Shown here in pieces: positions 1-6,258 of a DNA stretch of 6,260 nt (position 1 is the stretch's first letter; the number at the start of each line of letters is the position of its first letter). The notes beneath the pieces are model-generated. The model made no database searches and had not been told where the DNA came from. It saw only the letters and a list, made by a program, of their open reading frames with translations. A program made the position numbers and the translations under genes. The DNA is taken from contig JAQUNE010000090.1 of NCBI GenBank assembly GCA_028717765.1, positions 1 to 6,260 on the forward strand. Direction: 5' to 3'. Origin of the DNA: Candidatus Omnitrophota bacterium. Its GTDB lineage: Bacteria > Omnitrophota > Koll11 > Gygaellales > Profunditerraquicolaceae.

Positions 1-1
1 T

Positions 2-493
2 ATCGGTACAAAACCGTATGAATTTATCCCTCGAGGATTTGGAGTGGCCTGTTGTGTCAGTGGGTTTGAGCCCGTGGATATTTTGGAAGGCATGTATCTT
101 CTTTTAAAGCAGATAGTTGAAAAGAAACCCCGGGTTGAAAATCAATATCTGCGCGTGGTTAGCCGTGAGGGAAATCTTGAGGCGCAAAAGGTGATGCGTA
201 AAGTTTTTCTTGTGGATGATAGTATTTGGAGGTCGTTAGGGAAGATTCCCCAGAGCGGATTAAAAATGAGGAGTGAATTTTCTCAGTTTGATGCGCAAAA
301 AGCATTTCCTTCCAAACGCAAAGCGCAAAACGCACAACGCAAAACACAATGCAAATGCGGCGATATTTTAAAGGGCCTGATTTCTCCTTTAGAGTGCCCA
401 TTGTTTTCGCGTATCTGTAATCCCGAGCAGCCAGTTGGGCCATGCATGGTTTCAAAAGAAGGAGCTTGTAATGCGTATTATAGGTACCATTAA
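2..493 (+). CDS. hypD: Hydrogenase maturation factor HypD, C-terminal part (5' end outside window)
   Basis: HypD works with HypC as the cytoplasmic scaffold on which the Fe(CN)2CO group of [NiFe]-hydrogenases is assembled, with cyanide supplied by HypE/HypF. The frame is open from base 2 and gives 163 residues, a little under half of the usual 350-380. Family signatures read in order: IGTKPYEF at the left edge, GFEPVDILEG, VENQY-x-RVV-x-REGN, IPQSGLKMR, then the cysteine-rich tail CKCGDILKG, CPLF, PVGPCMVSKEGACNAYYRY. Six cysteines lie in this tail (fragment residues 117, 119, 132, 139, 148, 156); in the family, conserved tail cysteines ligate a [4Fe-4S] cluster. The N-terminal catalytic cysteines would lie upstream. 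A GTG at 44 is only an internal valine codon, because the HypD match continues upstream of it. Between FDA and CKCG the linker is built from a 7-bp DNA repeat. The last 23 bases overlap the next gene. The family call is very secure. Confidence 0.96.
   Translation: MGTKPYEFIPRGFGVACCVSGFEPVDILEGMYLLLKQIVEKKPRVENQYLRVVSREGNLEAQKVMRKVFLVDDSIWRSLGKIPQSGLKMRSEFSQFDAQKAFPSKRKAQNAQRKTQCKCGDILKGLISPLECPLFSRICNPEQPVGPCMVSKEGACNAYYRYH
317..344 (+). repeat. Short 7-bp tandem repeat (CGCAAAA-type) inside hypD
   Basis: Four consecutive heptamers can be read: CGCAAAG (317-323), CGCAAAA (324-330), CGCACAA (331-337) and CGCAAAA (338-344), followed by a decayed copy CACAATG (345-351). Further single copies of CGCAAAA occur at 183-189 and 294-300. 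Because 7 is not a multiple of 3, the translation cycles through Arg, Lys, Ala, Gln and Asn codons and gives a basic, Gln-rich linker, RKAQNAQRKTQ. The frame stays open throughout. Confidence 0.75.
457..464 (+). promoter_or_regulatory. Ribosome binding site AGAAGGAG for the lipoprotein gene
   Basis: AGAAGGAG lies 6 nt before the ATG at 471 and inside the hypD reading frame. It decides the start: the in-frame TTG at 435 would add 12 residues before a signal peptide and has no comparable site. Its position within hypD suggests translation coupled to hypD. Confidence 0.8.
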
Positions 494-2882
494 AAGGTCA
501 GAGGTTAAAATCAAATTCGTCAACCAGCTGTTTTTTATTTCATTGCTTGCTTTGTTGACATTTTTTATAGGCTGCACAAAAGCTAAAGACGAGAATCAGG
601 CGCAGGAATATGTTAAAGAATCCGAGCAATATTATCAGCGCGCAGTAGAAGCCTATAAAAGCTTGATTAGAGAAGGTAAAGATCTAGATCGGCTGTATCT
701 TGAACTGGGGAAAATATTTTTTGAACATGGAGATTATCAGGATGCAACAGTACAATTAAAACACTCTCAAGATAATGCGGCAAAAAAATATTTGGCGATT
801 GCTTATTATCGTATGGCGAATTTTACTGAAGCCCTAGATATTTTTAGTAAGGACGGGTTTCTTGACGATGAATGCCGCTATTATTATGGCTTGACCGCAG
901 AAAAATTGAATTTATTTGATCAGGCGCTGTCGGTTTATAAAAAAACCACTACTGGAAAATTTAAAAGTCTAGCCCTGGAGCGGGTCGATTTAATAGAGAA
1001 ACAGGCAAATTTGATAAAGATAAACCAGATCAGCCCGCAAACTTCTCAACTGATCGCACAAAGCCCTACGGAGAAAGAATATCCTCAGGCAGGCGGGATT
1101 GTCCTGCTTGCCGATGAAAATATTACGGTTACTCCTGACGCAAAAGAGATTTCCCAGCTACACTACGTGATTAAAATCCTTAATGAGCGCGGAAAACAAA
1201 CCTTCGCTGAAACGCAACTGGAATACGACTCTACTTATGAAAGAATAGAATTGGATTATGCTAGGACAATTAAGCCAGATGGCACGGTGGTAGATGTGGG
1301 CTCCCGGCATATCCGCGATGTTTCAAAATACCTGAATTTCCCGCTTTACAGTAATGCCCATGTCTATATCATTTCTTTTCCGGAGGTAACAGAGGGGGCG
1401 GTAATTGAATATAAGGTCAAGGTCGTAAGTAATCAGTTAATTAACAAAAAGGATTTTGTTACGGCCTATCCTATCCAGGCCTCTGAGCCGATAATTACGG
1501 CAAATTTCAGCGTGGATTTACCTAAAGAAAAGGCGCTGCACATTAAAATTATTAATGACAAATATAATGATTTTGGAGCAGCGCTTAACCCGAAGATTAT
1601 TCAGGAGAACGGAAAAACAATTTATCGCTGGCAATTTAAGAATATCCCGCAGATCCTTCCTGAATCCAATATGCCACCTGAAGCAGAGGTCAATCCTACA
1701 TTACTGCTTTCTACATTTGGCAGTTGGCAGGAAATTTACGCTTGGTGGTGGGGCTTGGCAAAGGATAAAATCAATCCGGACGAGGCAATAAAAGATAAAG
1801 TGGCACAACTTTTAAAAAATAAAAATACCCCGGAAGAAAAAATCAGAGGGATCTATAATTTTTGTGCCAAAGAGATCCGTTATGTAGCAGTGGAATATGG
1901 ACAGGCCGGATATGAACCGCATGCTGCAGCGGATACTTTTAAAAATAAATATGGCGACTGTAAAGATAAGGCAATTCTTCTGGTAACGATGTTAAAAGAG
2001 GCAAAGATTTCTGGCTGGCCGCTGCTTATTTCTACCAGGGAATATTATAATCTAAACCAGGATTTCCCTTCTGTACTTTTTAACCATTCAATTGCCGCGA
2101 TAACGCTAAAAGATAAAACTATCTTTATGGACTCAACTGCAGAAACCTGCACTTTTGGTGACCTTCCCCGCGGAGACCAGAACAGGAGAGTGTTGATTTT
2201 TAAACCAGATGGGTATGTAATCGAAACTACGCCGTCGTATCCGGCTGCGCATAATCTAGTTAAACAATCACTGAAAATTAAGGTTAACCCTGATGAGAGT
2301 ATTTTAGCGGAGAAATCCAACCTTACCTTCGGATCCTATGATCAGATGCAAAGATACTGGCTTTTATATACCCCTCCGGAGTTAATTGCAGATACGCTGA
2401 AAGAAAAAATCCAGGATATATCGATCGGCGCAAAACTGCTTGATTACCAGGTTAAGAACTTGGAGGACCTGAACACTCCCGTAGAGTTAGAGTATACTTT
2501 TAAGGGGCCTGAATATTGGAGTGTTGCCGGGTCTTTAAGGATCCTGCCGCAACTGACAAATGTAGATACTTCCCTGGTTGCCAGGGATAAGCGTAAATAT
2601 CCTGTTGATTTTGGAAGCCCGGAAACCAGGGAAGCAGATTTCGAAATTGCCATCCCGGATAATTTTGTTATAAAATATATACCGCAGACAATTTCTGAAG
2701 ATAGCCCGTGGTTAAGATTTAATGTGCAGTATAGCCGGCAGGGTAATAAGCTTCTTATGATACAGAAAATCGAATTAATACAGGATAATATCAAAGAAAC
2801 CGATTATGCGAAATTTAAGGATTTCTTTGAGGGCTTAGCGAAAAAAATTAAACAACGGGCAATTTTAGAGAAGACAAGATGA
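471..2882 (+). CDS. TPR / DUF3857 / transglutaminase-like lipoprotein
   Basis: A predicted envelope lipoprotein of 803 residues. A basic start and hydrophobic stretch (about 16-34) end in the lipobox FFIGC with Cys35 as the lipidation site, so the rest is periplasmic or surface-exposed. Residues about 45-170 form paired helices of TPR type (e.g. LYLELGKIFFEHGDYQDA, CRYYYGLTAEKLNLFDQA). A DUF3857-type beta domain follows from about 204 to 370 (RTIKPDGTVVDV, FPEVTEGAVIEYK). The transglutaminase core covers about 440-565: Cys497 in YGDCKDKA, His539 in FNHSIA and Asp554 in FMDSTAE form the papain-like triad, so activity is possible. The C-terminal ~200 residues are beta-rich, as in the DUF3858 region of related proteins. 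This domain order is known in Bacteroidetes and other diderms, but the reaction is not established; cross-linking, amide hydrolysis or peptide cleavage are all possible. The start at 471 is set by a strong ribosome site; the gene overlaps hypD by 23 nt and the next gene by 4 nt. Confidence 0.88.
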   Translation: MRIIGTIKRSEVKIKFVNQLFFISLLALLTFFIGCTKAKDENQAQEYVKESEQYYQRAVEAYKSLIREGKDLDRLYLELGKIFFEHGDYQDATVQLKHSQDNAAKKYLAIAYYRMANFTEALDIFSKDGFLDDECRYYYGLTAEKLNLFDQALSVYKKTTTGKFKSLALERVDLIEKQANLIKINQISPQTSQLIAQSPTEKEYPQAGGIVLLADENITVTPDAKEISQLHYVIKILNERGKQTFAETQLEYDSTYERIELDYARTIKPDGTVVDVGSRHIRDVSKYLNFPLYSNAHVYIISFPEVTEGAVIEYKVKVVSNQLINKKDFVTAYPIQASEPIITANFSVDLPKEKALHIKIINDKYNDFGAALNPKIIQENGKTIYRWQFKNIPQILPESNMPPEAEVNPTLLLSTFGSWQEIYAWWWGLAKDKINPDEAIKDKVAQLLKNKNTPEEKIRGIYNFCAKEIRYVAVEYGQAGYEPHAAADTFKNKYGDCKDKAILLVTMLKEAKISGWPLLISTREYYNLNQDFPSVLFNHSIAAITLKDKTIFMDSTAETCTFGDLPRGDQNRRVLIFKPDGYVIETTPSYPAAHNLVKQSLKIKVNPDESILAEKSNLTFGSYDQMQRYWLLYTPPELIADTLKEKIQDISIGAKLLDYQVKNLEDLNTPVELEYTFKGPEYWSVAGSLRILPQLTNVDTSLVARDKRKYPVDFGSPETREADFEIAIPDNFVIKYIPQTISEDSPWLRFNVQYSRQGNKLLMIQKIELIQDNIKETDYAKFKDFFEGLAKKIKQRAILEKTR

Positions 2883-4834
2883 TTTTTCCAAAAAAAACTT
2901 CCGTATTCGATGACCGCAGAAAATACATCAGGCTAGATACGGTTTTTCCTGTACAGTTCTGCCTTGTAGGTAGAGACCGCTGGGAAATTTTTCTTTCCGA
3001 CTGGATACAGGGGTTCACCCGCAATATCAGCAAGGAAGGCATCTGCCTTGAGATTAATAATCTGTGCGCTGATTGGGTTGTAGTAATGAGGCAGCAACGC
3101 GCCGACCTTTCTTTAAAGATTGAGTTGCCGTTTTTAGATAAAGAAATTTCCGCTATAGGCAGGATAGCCTGGATACAGGAGCCTTTTGATCAATTGGAAA
3201 AATATCTTGTCGGCATACATTTTGAAAAAATGGATCCGGATAAGAATGCGCTTCTTTTTCGCTATGCCCGGGTGAAAAAGCTTTTTCTTCCCGTAACCAT
3301 GGCAATTATCGCAATTCTTGGGCTTTTGTTTGGTCTGGGGACTTGCATAAATATGAAATTAATTAAAGGCAATAAGGACCTGGTGCAGCAATTAGTAAGC
3401 ATTGTTCAGGAATCCAGTGTTGCTAAGCAGCAAGTAAAAGAGATTGCGCGCCAAAGAGGACAGTTAGAATTAGAAATTCAGAGTTTGGATTCCAGGCTAA
3501 AGATTTTACTAGCGGAGGAAAAGAAATATTTGGGTATTCCTAAGGCTTCGCAGAAGAATGAGCCTGATAAGAGACAACAAGAAGTCTTTGCCTTGGTTGA
3601 CAAGTTGAGCGCTGAGAAAGACCTGTTGCTGGAAAAGCAGATCGCCATCCAAAAGAAAGAAAATAGCATTACTGAAGACCTTTTGCATTTGGATAAAAGA
3701 AAAGCGCAGCTGGAGAAAGTAAATCTGGAAAAAATGTATCAATGGTTAGAGAAGCGCCAAAATGGATATACCGGACTGGTCACAAGTTTTGAGGGGGACA
3801 GCGATATTAAAAATTGGGCATTTGTTTATGACCAGTCATTGGCGCTACAAGCGTTTACGAATTTTTCGGATTTTGAAAGGGCAGAAATGATCCTGAATTT
3901 TTTTGCCAAGAGAGCAAAAAAAATAAAAGGCATGTTTATTAACGCCTATTATGCTGATAATGGTTCGCCAGCAGAATATTCTGCCTCTACCGGAGCAAAT
4001 CTCTGGTTAGGTATCGGGATCTTACAGTATACGAAAAAAAGTGAGGATAAAAGTTATCTTGGTATAGCCGAAGAAATTGCCCATGCAGTAATTTCTTTGC
4101 AAGATATCGACGGAGGGATTCGTGGAGGGGCCAATGCAGAGCAGCGCTTTAGCGCTGATAATAATCTTGATGCCTATGCTTTCTTCAATATGCTTTATCA
4201 AATCACCGGAAAACCTGAATACCATTCTGCCAGTAATCAGGTATTGGATTGGTTGCTCAAGCACGTCTATGACAAGTCAGACGGTCCGATTAAATGGGGA
4301 AAGTCCGATGCGGCAATTGCCACGGATACCTATGCCTGGTCTATCGCGGCTATCGGCCCGGAAAAATTAGAGGAACTCGGGATTAACCCAGACAGGATTA
4401 TGGAGTTTGCGGAAAGTAATTGTTCTACGAATGTTATTTTCTGCCGCCCGGAAGGTTATAGCGTGAAAGTAAAGGGGTTTGATTTTGCCCCGGAAAGAAA
4501 TTTATCCCGAGGAGGTGTTGTATCTTCAGAATGGACCGCGCAAATGGTGGTCGCTTTTAAAATTATGGCGGACTATTATTATAAGAAAGGGCTGAAAGCC
4601 AAGGGGCATTTTTATGAAATGAAGGCGGATGATTATTTAGCAACCTTAGGGAAAATGATAATTTCTAGCCCCTTATCAACCGGCCAAGGGCAAAGTTGCC
4701 TTCCTTTTGCTACACAAAGTTTTGTTGATACCGGGCATGGCTGGATGACTCCCAAGGGCAATTCCACGGGCTGTGTTTCCGGCACTGCCTACACGATTTT
4801 TGCATACTATAATTATAATCCTTTGGAATCTTAA
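2879..4834 (+). CDS. PilZ-domain membrane protein with periplasmic coiled coil and six-hairpin (alpha/alpha)-barrel-like domain
   Basis: A 651-residue fusion. Residues about 11-133 are a PilZ domain with both cyclic-di-GMP motifs: RxxxR (Arg14 to Arg18, RKYIR) and [D/N]xSxxG (Asn49, Ser51, Gly54). A single membrane span (about 137-157) follows; a cytoplasmic PilZ puts the rest in the periplasm. Residues about 165-295 are a charged, heptad-like coiled coil rich in Lys, Glu, Gln and Leu. Residues about 300-650 resemble (alpha/alpha) barrels of six-hairpin glycosidases and epimerases: VYDQSLAL (Asp318), STGANLWLGIGIL, DGGIRGG, DNNLDAYAFF (Asp427, Asp431), ATDTYAWS, SEWTAQMVVAF (Glu551), DTGHGWMTP. 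The acidic residues in helix-start motifs are candidate catalytic or sugar-binding residues, but I cannot name a family or substrate. The role, inferred, is to sense c-di-GMP and act on or bind an envelope or secreted polysaccharide. The ATG overlaps the upstream stop as ATGA, with only a weak ribosome site, so coupled translation is likely. Confidence 0.82.
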   Translation: MIFPKKTSVFDDRRKYIRLDTVFPVQFCLVGRDRWEIFLSDWIQGFTRNISKEGICLEINNLCADWVVVMRQQRADLSLKIELPFLDKEISAIGRIAWIQEPFDQLEKYLVGIHFEKMDPDKNALLFRYARVKKLFLPVTMAIIAILGLLFGLGTCINMKLIKGNKDLVQQLVSIVQESSVAKQQVKEIARQRGQLELEIQSLDSRLKILLAEEKKYLGIPKASQKNEPDKRQQEVFALVDKLSAEKDLLLEKQIAIQKKENSITEDLLHLDKRKAQLEKVNLEKMYQWLEKRQNGYTGLVTSFEGDSDIKNWAFVYDQSLALQAFTNFSDFERAEMILNFFAKRAKKIKGMFINAYYADNGSPAEYSASTGANLWLGIGILQYTKKSEDKSYLGIAEEIAHAVISLQDIDGGIRGGANAEQRFSADNNLDAYAFFNMLYQITGKPEYHSASNQVLDWLLKHVYDKSDGPIKWGKSDAAIATDTYAWSIAAIGPEKLEELGINPDRIMEFAESNCSTNVIFCRPEGYSVKVKGFDFAPERNLSRGGVVSSEWTAQMVVAFKIMADYYYKKGLKAKGHFYEMKADDYLATLGKMIISSPLSTGQGQSCLPFATQSFVDTGHGWMTPKGNSTGCVSGTAYTIFAYYNYNPLES

Positions 4835-4837
4835 TTG

Positions 4838-5473
4838 ATGAGGAGAAAACTTTTTACTTTCTACGGAAAATTATACCGCTATTTTGGCCCACAGAAATGG
4901 TGGCCGGCAGAGAGCCCTTTTGAGGTAATGGTTGGAGCGATCCTCACGCAGAATACCAGTTGGGGCAATGTCGAAAAAGCAATCAGGAACCTTAAGGCAA
5001 AAAAAGTTCTTAGTGCAAAAAAACTTAATCAGCTTTCCGGAAAAAAACTTGCTTTATTGATCAGGCCGTCAGGTTTTTATAACCTGAAATCGAAAAGGCT
5101 TAAAAAGTTTCTTCAATTCTTCTTTTCTCATTTCGGCGGGAAAATTAGGAAAATGGCTGCAGCAGATGTTTTGAGTTTACGCCAGCAATTGCTTAGTGTT
5201 AAAGGGGTCGGACGGGAAACCGCGGACTCTATTTTATTATACGCTTTAAATAAGCCGATATTTGTGGTGGATGCTTATACAAGGAGGATTTTTTCCAGGC
5301 ACAAACTGATTCCGGAAGATGCTATTTATGACGAGATACAAGGTTTGTTTATGCGCAATTTAAAAAATGAGGCGAAGTTATTTAATGAATACCATGCGTT
5401 ATTAGTAAAATTAGGTAAAGAGTTCTGTTTAAAAAGGAGGCCGAGGTGCGAAGCATGTCCGTTAAAAAGCTAA
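4838..5473 (+). CDS. Endonuclease III-related HhH-GPD DNA glycosylase (MagIII/COG2231-like)
   Basis: A predicted cytoplasmic base-excision repair glycosylase of 211 residues, the usual size for this group. FEVMVGAILTQNTSW (28-42) matches the start of the HhH-GPD fold and the MagIII-type 3-methyladenine glycosylases. The helix-hairpin-helix is LLSVKGVGRETADSILL (118-134). The catalytic Asp is Asp145 in VVDAYTRR. The position of the endonuclease III Schiff-base Lys is Glu127, which suggests a monofunctional glycosylase without lyase activity. The C-terminal cluster motif has Cys197, Cys204 and Cys207 in C-x6-C-x2-C spacing, but the protein stops after CPLKS, two residues short of where the fourth cysteine (x5) would be. 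I chose ATG at 4838 over TTG at 4835; neither has a strong ribosome site and the gene abuts the upstream stop, so it probably relies on coupling. The last 28 nt overlap the next gene. Substrate (3-methyladenine or other) is inferred from family only. Confidence 0.88.
   Translation: MRRKLFTFYGKLYRYFGPQKWWPAESPFEVMVGAILTQNTSWGNVEKAIRNLKAKKVLSAKKLNQLSGKKLALLIRPSGFYNLKSKRLKKFLQFFFSHFGGKIRKMAAADVLSLRQQLLSVKGVGRETADSILLYALNKPIFVVDAYTRRIFSRHKLIPEDAIYDEIQGLFMRNLKNEAKLFNEYHALLVKLGKEFCLKRRPRCEACPLKS
5434..5440 (+). promoter_or_regulatory. Strong ribosome binding site AAGGAGG for the beta-barrel gene
   Basis: AAGGAGG is a full match to the anti-Shine-Dalgarno core, placed inside the glycosylase gene where it encodes part of LKRRPRC. 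It is 5 nt before GTG 5446 and 14 nt before ATG 5455, so it favours the GTG start. A second, weaker GAGG (5443-5446) stands 8 nt before the ATG, so both starts remain possible. Confidence 0.75.
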
Positions 5474-6156
5474 AATTCCTACTTTTAATTTGTAGCCTTG
5501 CCTTTTTACTTTTGGATTTCGAATTTGTTTATGCCGCTCCCTGTTATGGCACAAAGCTTCCTCAGCGCAATAAATTTTTCGCGAGTTTCGAATCATACAG
5601 CCTTTTTAAAAGATACCTCGAGAACAGCCAGGGAACAATGCGCAGCCAGCAGCAATTTTACGGGATGTCTTACGGAATTTTTGACTGGTTCTCCATTGAT
5701 CTAAAAGCTGGCGGAGGCAATATTAAGCAGCATCCTTATGCTAGTGATGAGGTGACCTACCCTTCTAGCTTTGCCGGCGGATACGGGCTGCGGGTGAAAT
5801 TTCTTGAGAAGAATAATTGGCGGATGGTTTTTGGTTTTCAGCACATTAGCGTGCATCCAAAGAGCGTTGATTTAGGAGAGATTAAAAACAAGGCCATCCT
5901 TGATGATTGGCAGACCTCTCTTTTAGTCTCTTATGATATTAAGAAATTTAGCCCCTATGTTGGCACAAGATGGTCAAGGGTGGATTATATTCATACAGTA
6001 AGCGGCAATAGAAAACGCACGATGTCGGATTTTACCAAGGATATCGGTTTTATTTACGGGATGAATATCCCGATTACGGATAGGATCTGGCTAAATTTAG
6101 AAGGCCAGGCCATTGATAGTGATGCATTTGCTGGGAGTATAAACTATAGTTTTTGA
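5446..6156 (+). CDS. Small exported outer-membrane beta-barrel protein
   Basis: A 236-residue exported protein of no recognised family. The N-terminus is a signal peptide: Lys-rich start, hydrophobic core LKFLLLICSLAFLLL, and a V-Y-A/A cleavage site after residue 30. The mature part shows repeated amphipathic strands with alternating aromatic and hydrophobic residues (FFASFESYSLF, FYGMSYGIFDWFSIDLKAGG, GGYGLRVKFL, WRMVFGFQHISV, WQTSLLVSYDI, SPYVGTRWSRVDYI, IGFIYGMNIPI, IWLNLEGQAI). It ends in INYSF, with terminal Phe and Tyr at -3, the typical BAM recognition signal. About 8-10 strands fit the length, so a small channel or structural barrel is most likely, not a large porin. The GTG start at 5446 is preferred because of the AAGGAGG site 5 nt upstream; ATG 5455 would shorten the protein by three residues and keep the signal peptide. 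It is the last gene of the cluster before a non-coding stretch. Confidence 0.75.
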   Translation: MRSMSVKKLKFLLLICSLAFLLLDFEFVYAAPCYGTKLPQRNKFFASFESYSLFKRYLENSQGTMRSQQQFYGMSYGIFDWFSIDLKAGGGNIKQHPYASDEVTYPSSFAGGYGLRVKFLEKNNWRMVFGFQHISVHPKSVDLGEIKNKAILDDWQTSLLVSYDIKKFSPYVGTRWSRVDYIHTVSGNRKRTMSDFTKDIGFIYGMNIPITDRIWLNLEGQAIDSDAFAGSINYSF

Positions 6157-6160
6157 ATCA

Positions 6161-6198
6161 TTTTACTGTGTGCATTTGCTCGCGCACGAAATTTTTTT
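6161..6198 (+). terminator. Possible intrinsic terminator after the beta-barrel gene
   Basis: GTGTGC (6168-6173) can pair with GCGCAC (6182-6187) through six pairs including one G-U, with an 8-nt loop. A flanking T-run (6161-6164) can meet AAA (6189-6191), and seven T residues follow at 6192-6198. The stem is short and the T-run starts 4 nt after it, so the terminator is weak or uncertain. It lies 4 nt past the stop of the last gene, where an operon end would be expected. Confidence 0.4.
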
Positions 6199-6258
6199 CC
6201 GTGCACTACGGTTTACGCCTCATTCTCGCGCAGTATGCTTACGCGGGTCAACGCGAGC
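6178..6258. repeat. Nested inverted-repeat block rich in CGCG (palindromic element, identity unknown)
   Basis: The outer arms GCTCGCG (6178-6184) and CGCGAGC (6252-6258) are perfect inverted repeats 67 nt apart. Inside are GCACG (6184-6188) / CGTGC (6200-6204) around a T-rich loop, and CTCGCG (6225-6230) / CGCGGG (6242-6247) with one G-U pair. CTCGCGCA occurs twice in direct orientation (6179-6186 and 6225-6232), as does TTACGC (6213-6218 and 6239-6244). No open reading frame of note crosses it. It could be a dispersed palindromic repeat, the edge of a small mobile element, or a structured RNA; I cannot tell which. Confidence 0.5.

Noticed and set aside
159..455. Minus-strand open frame of 98 codons opposite hypD
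   Set aside because: It lies wholly antisense to a clear HypD sequence, has no recognisable motif and is best explained as a shadow frame.
435..470. TTG at 435 as an upstream start of the lipoprotein gene
   Set aside because: It would add 12 residues before a signal peptide and lacks a ribosome site, while ATG 471 has AGAAGGAG at 6 nt.
2444..2794. Minus-strand open frame of 116 codons
   Set aside because: It is antisense to the DUF3858-like end of the lipoprotein gene, shows no domain pattern and has no gene context on that strand.
3478..3742. Overlapping minus-strand frames opposite the coiled coil
   Set aside because: The Phe/Ser/Leu-rich translations are what the antisense of a Lys/Glu-rich coiled coil produces.
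4142..4155. Small palindrome AGCGCTTTAGCGCT
   Set aside because: It is a 5-bp stem inside coding sequence with no nearby partner site, so chance is enough.
4122..4370. Plus-strand alternate frame of 82 codons inside the PilZ-barrel gene
   Set aside because: It is fully contained in a longer frame with clear protein-like pattern, and it has no ribosome site or family signal.
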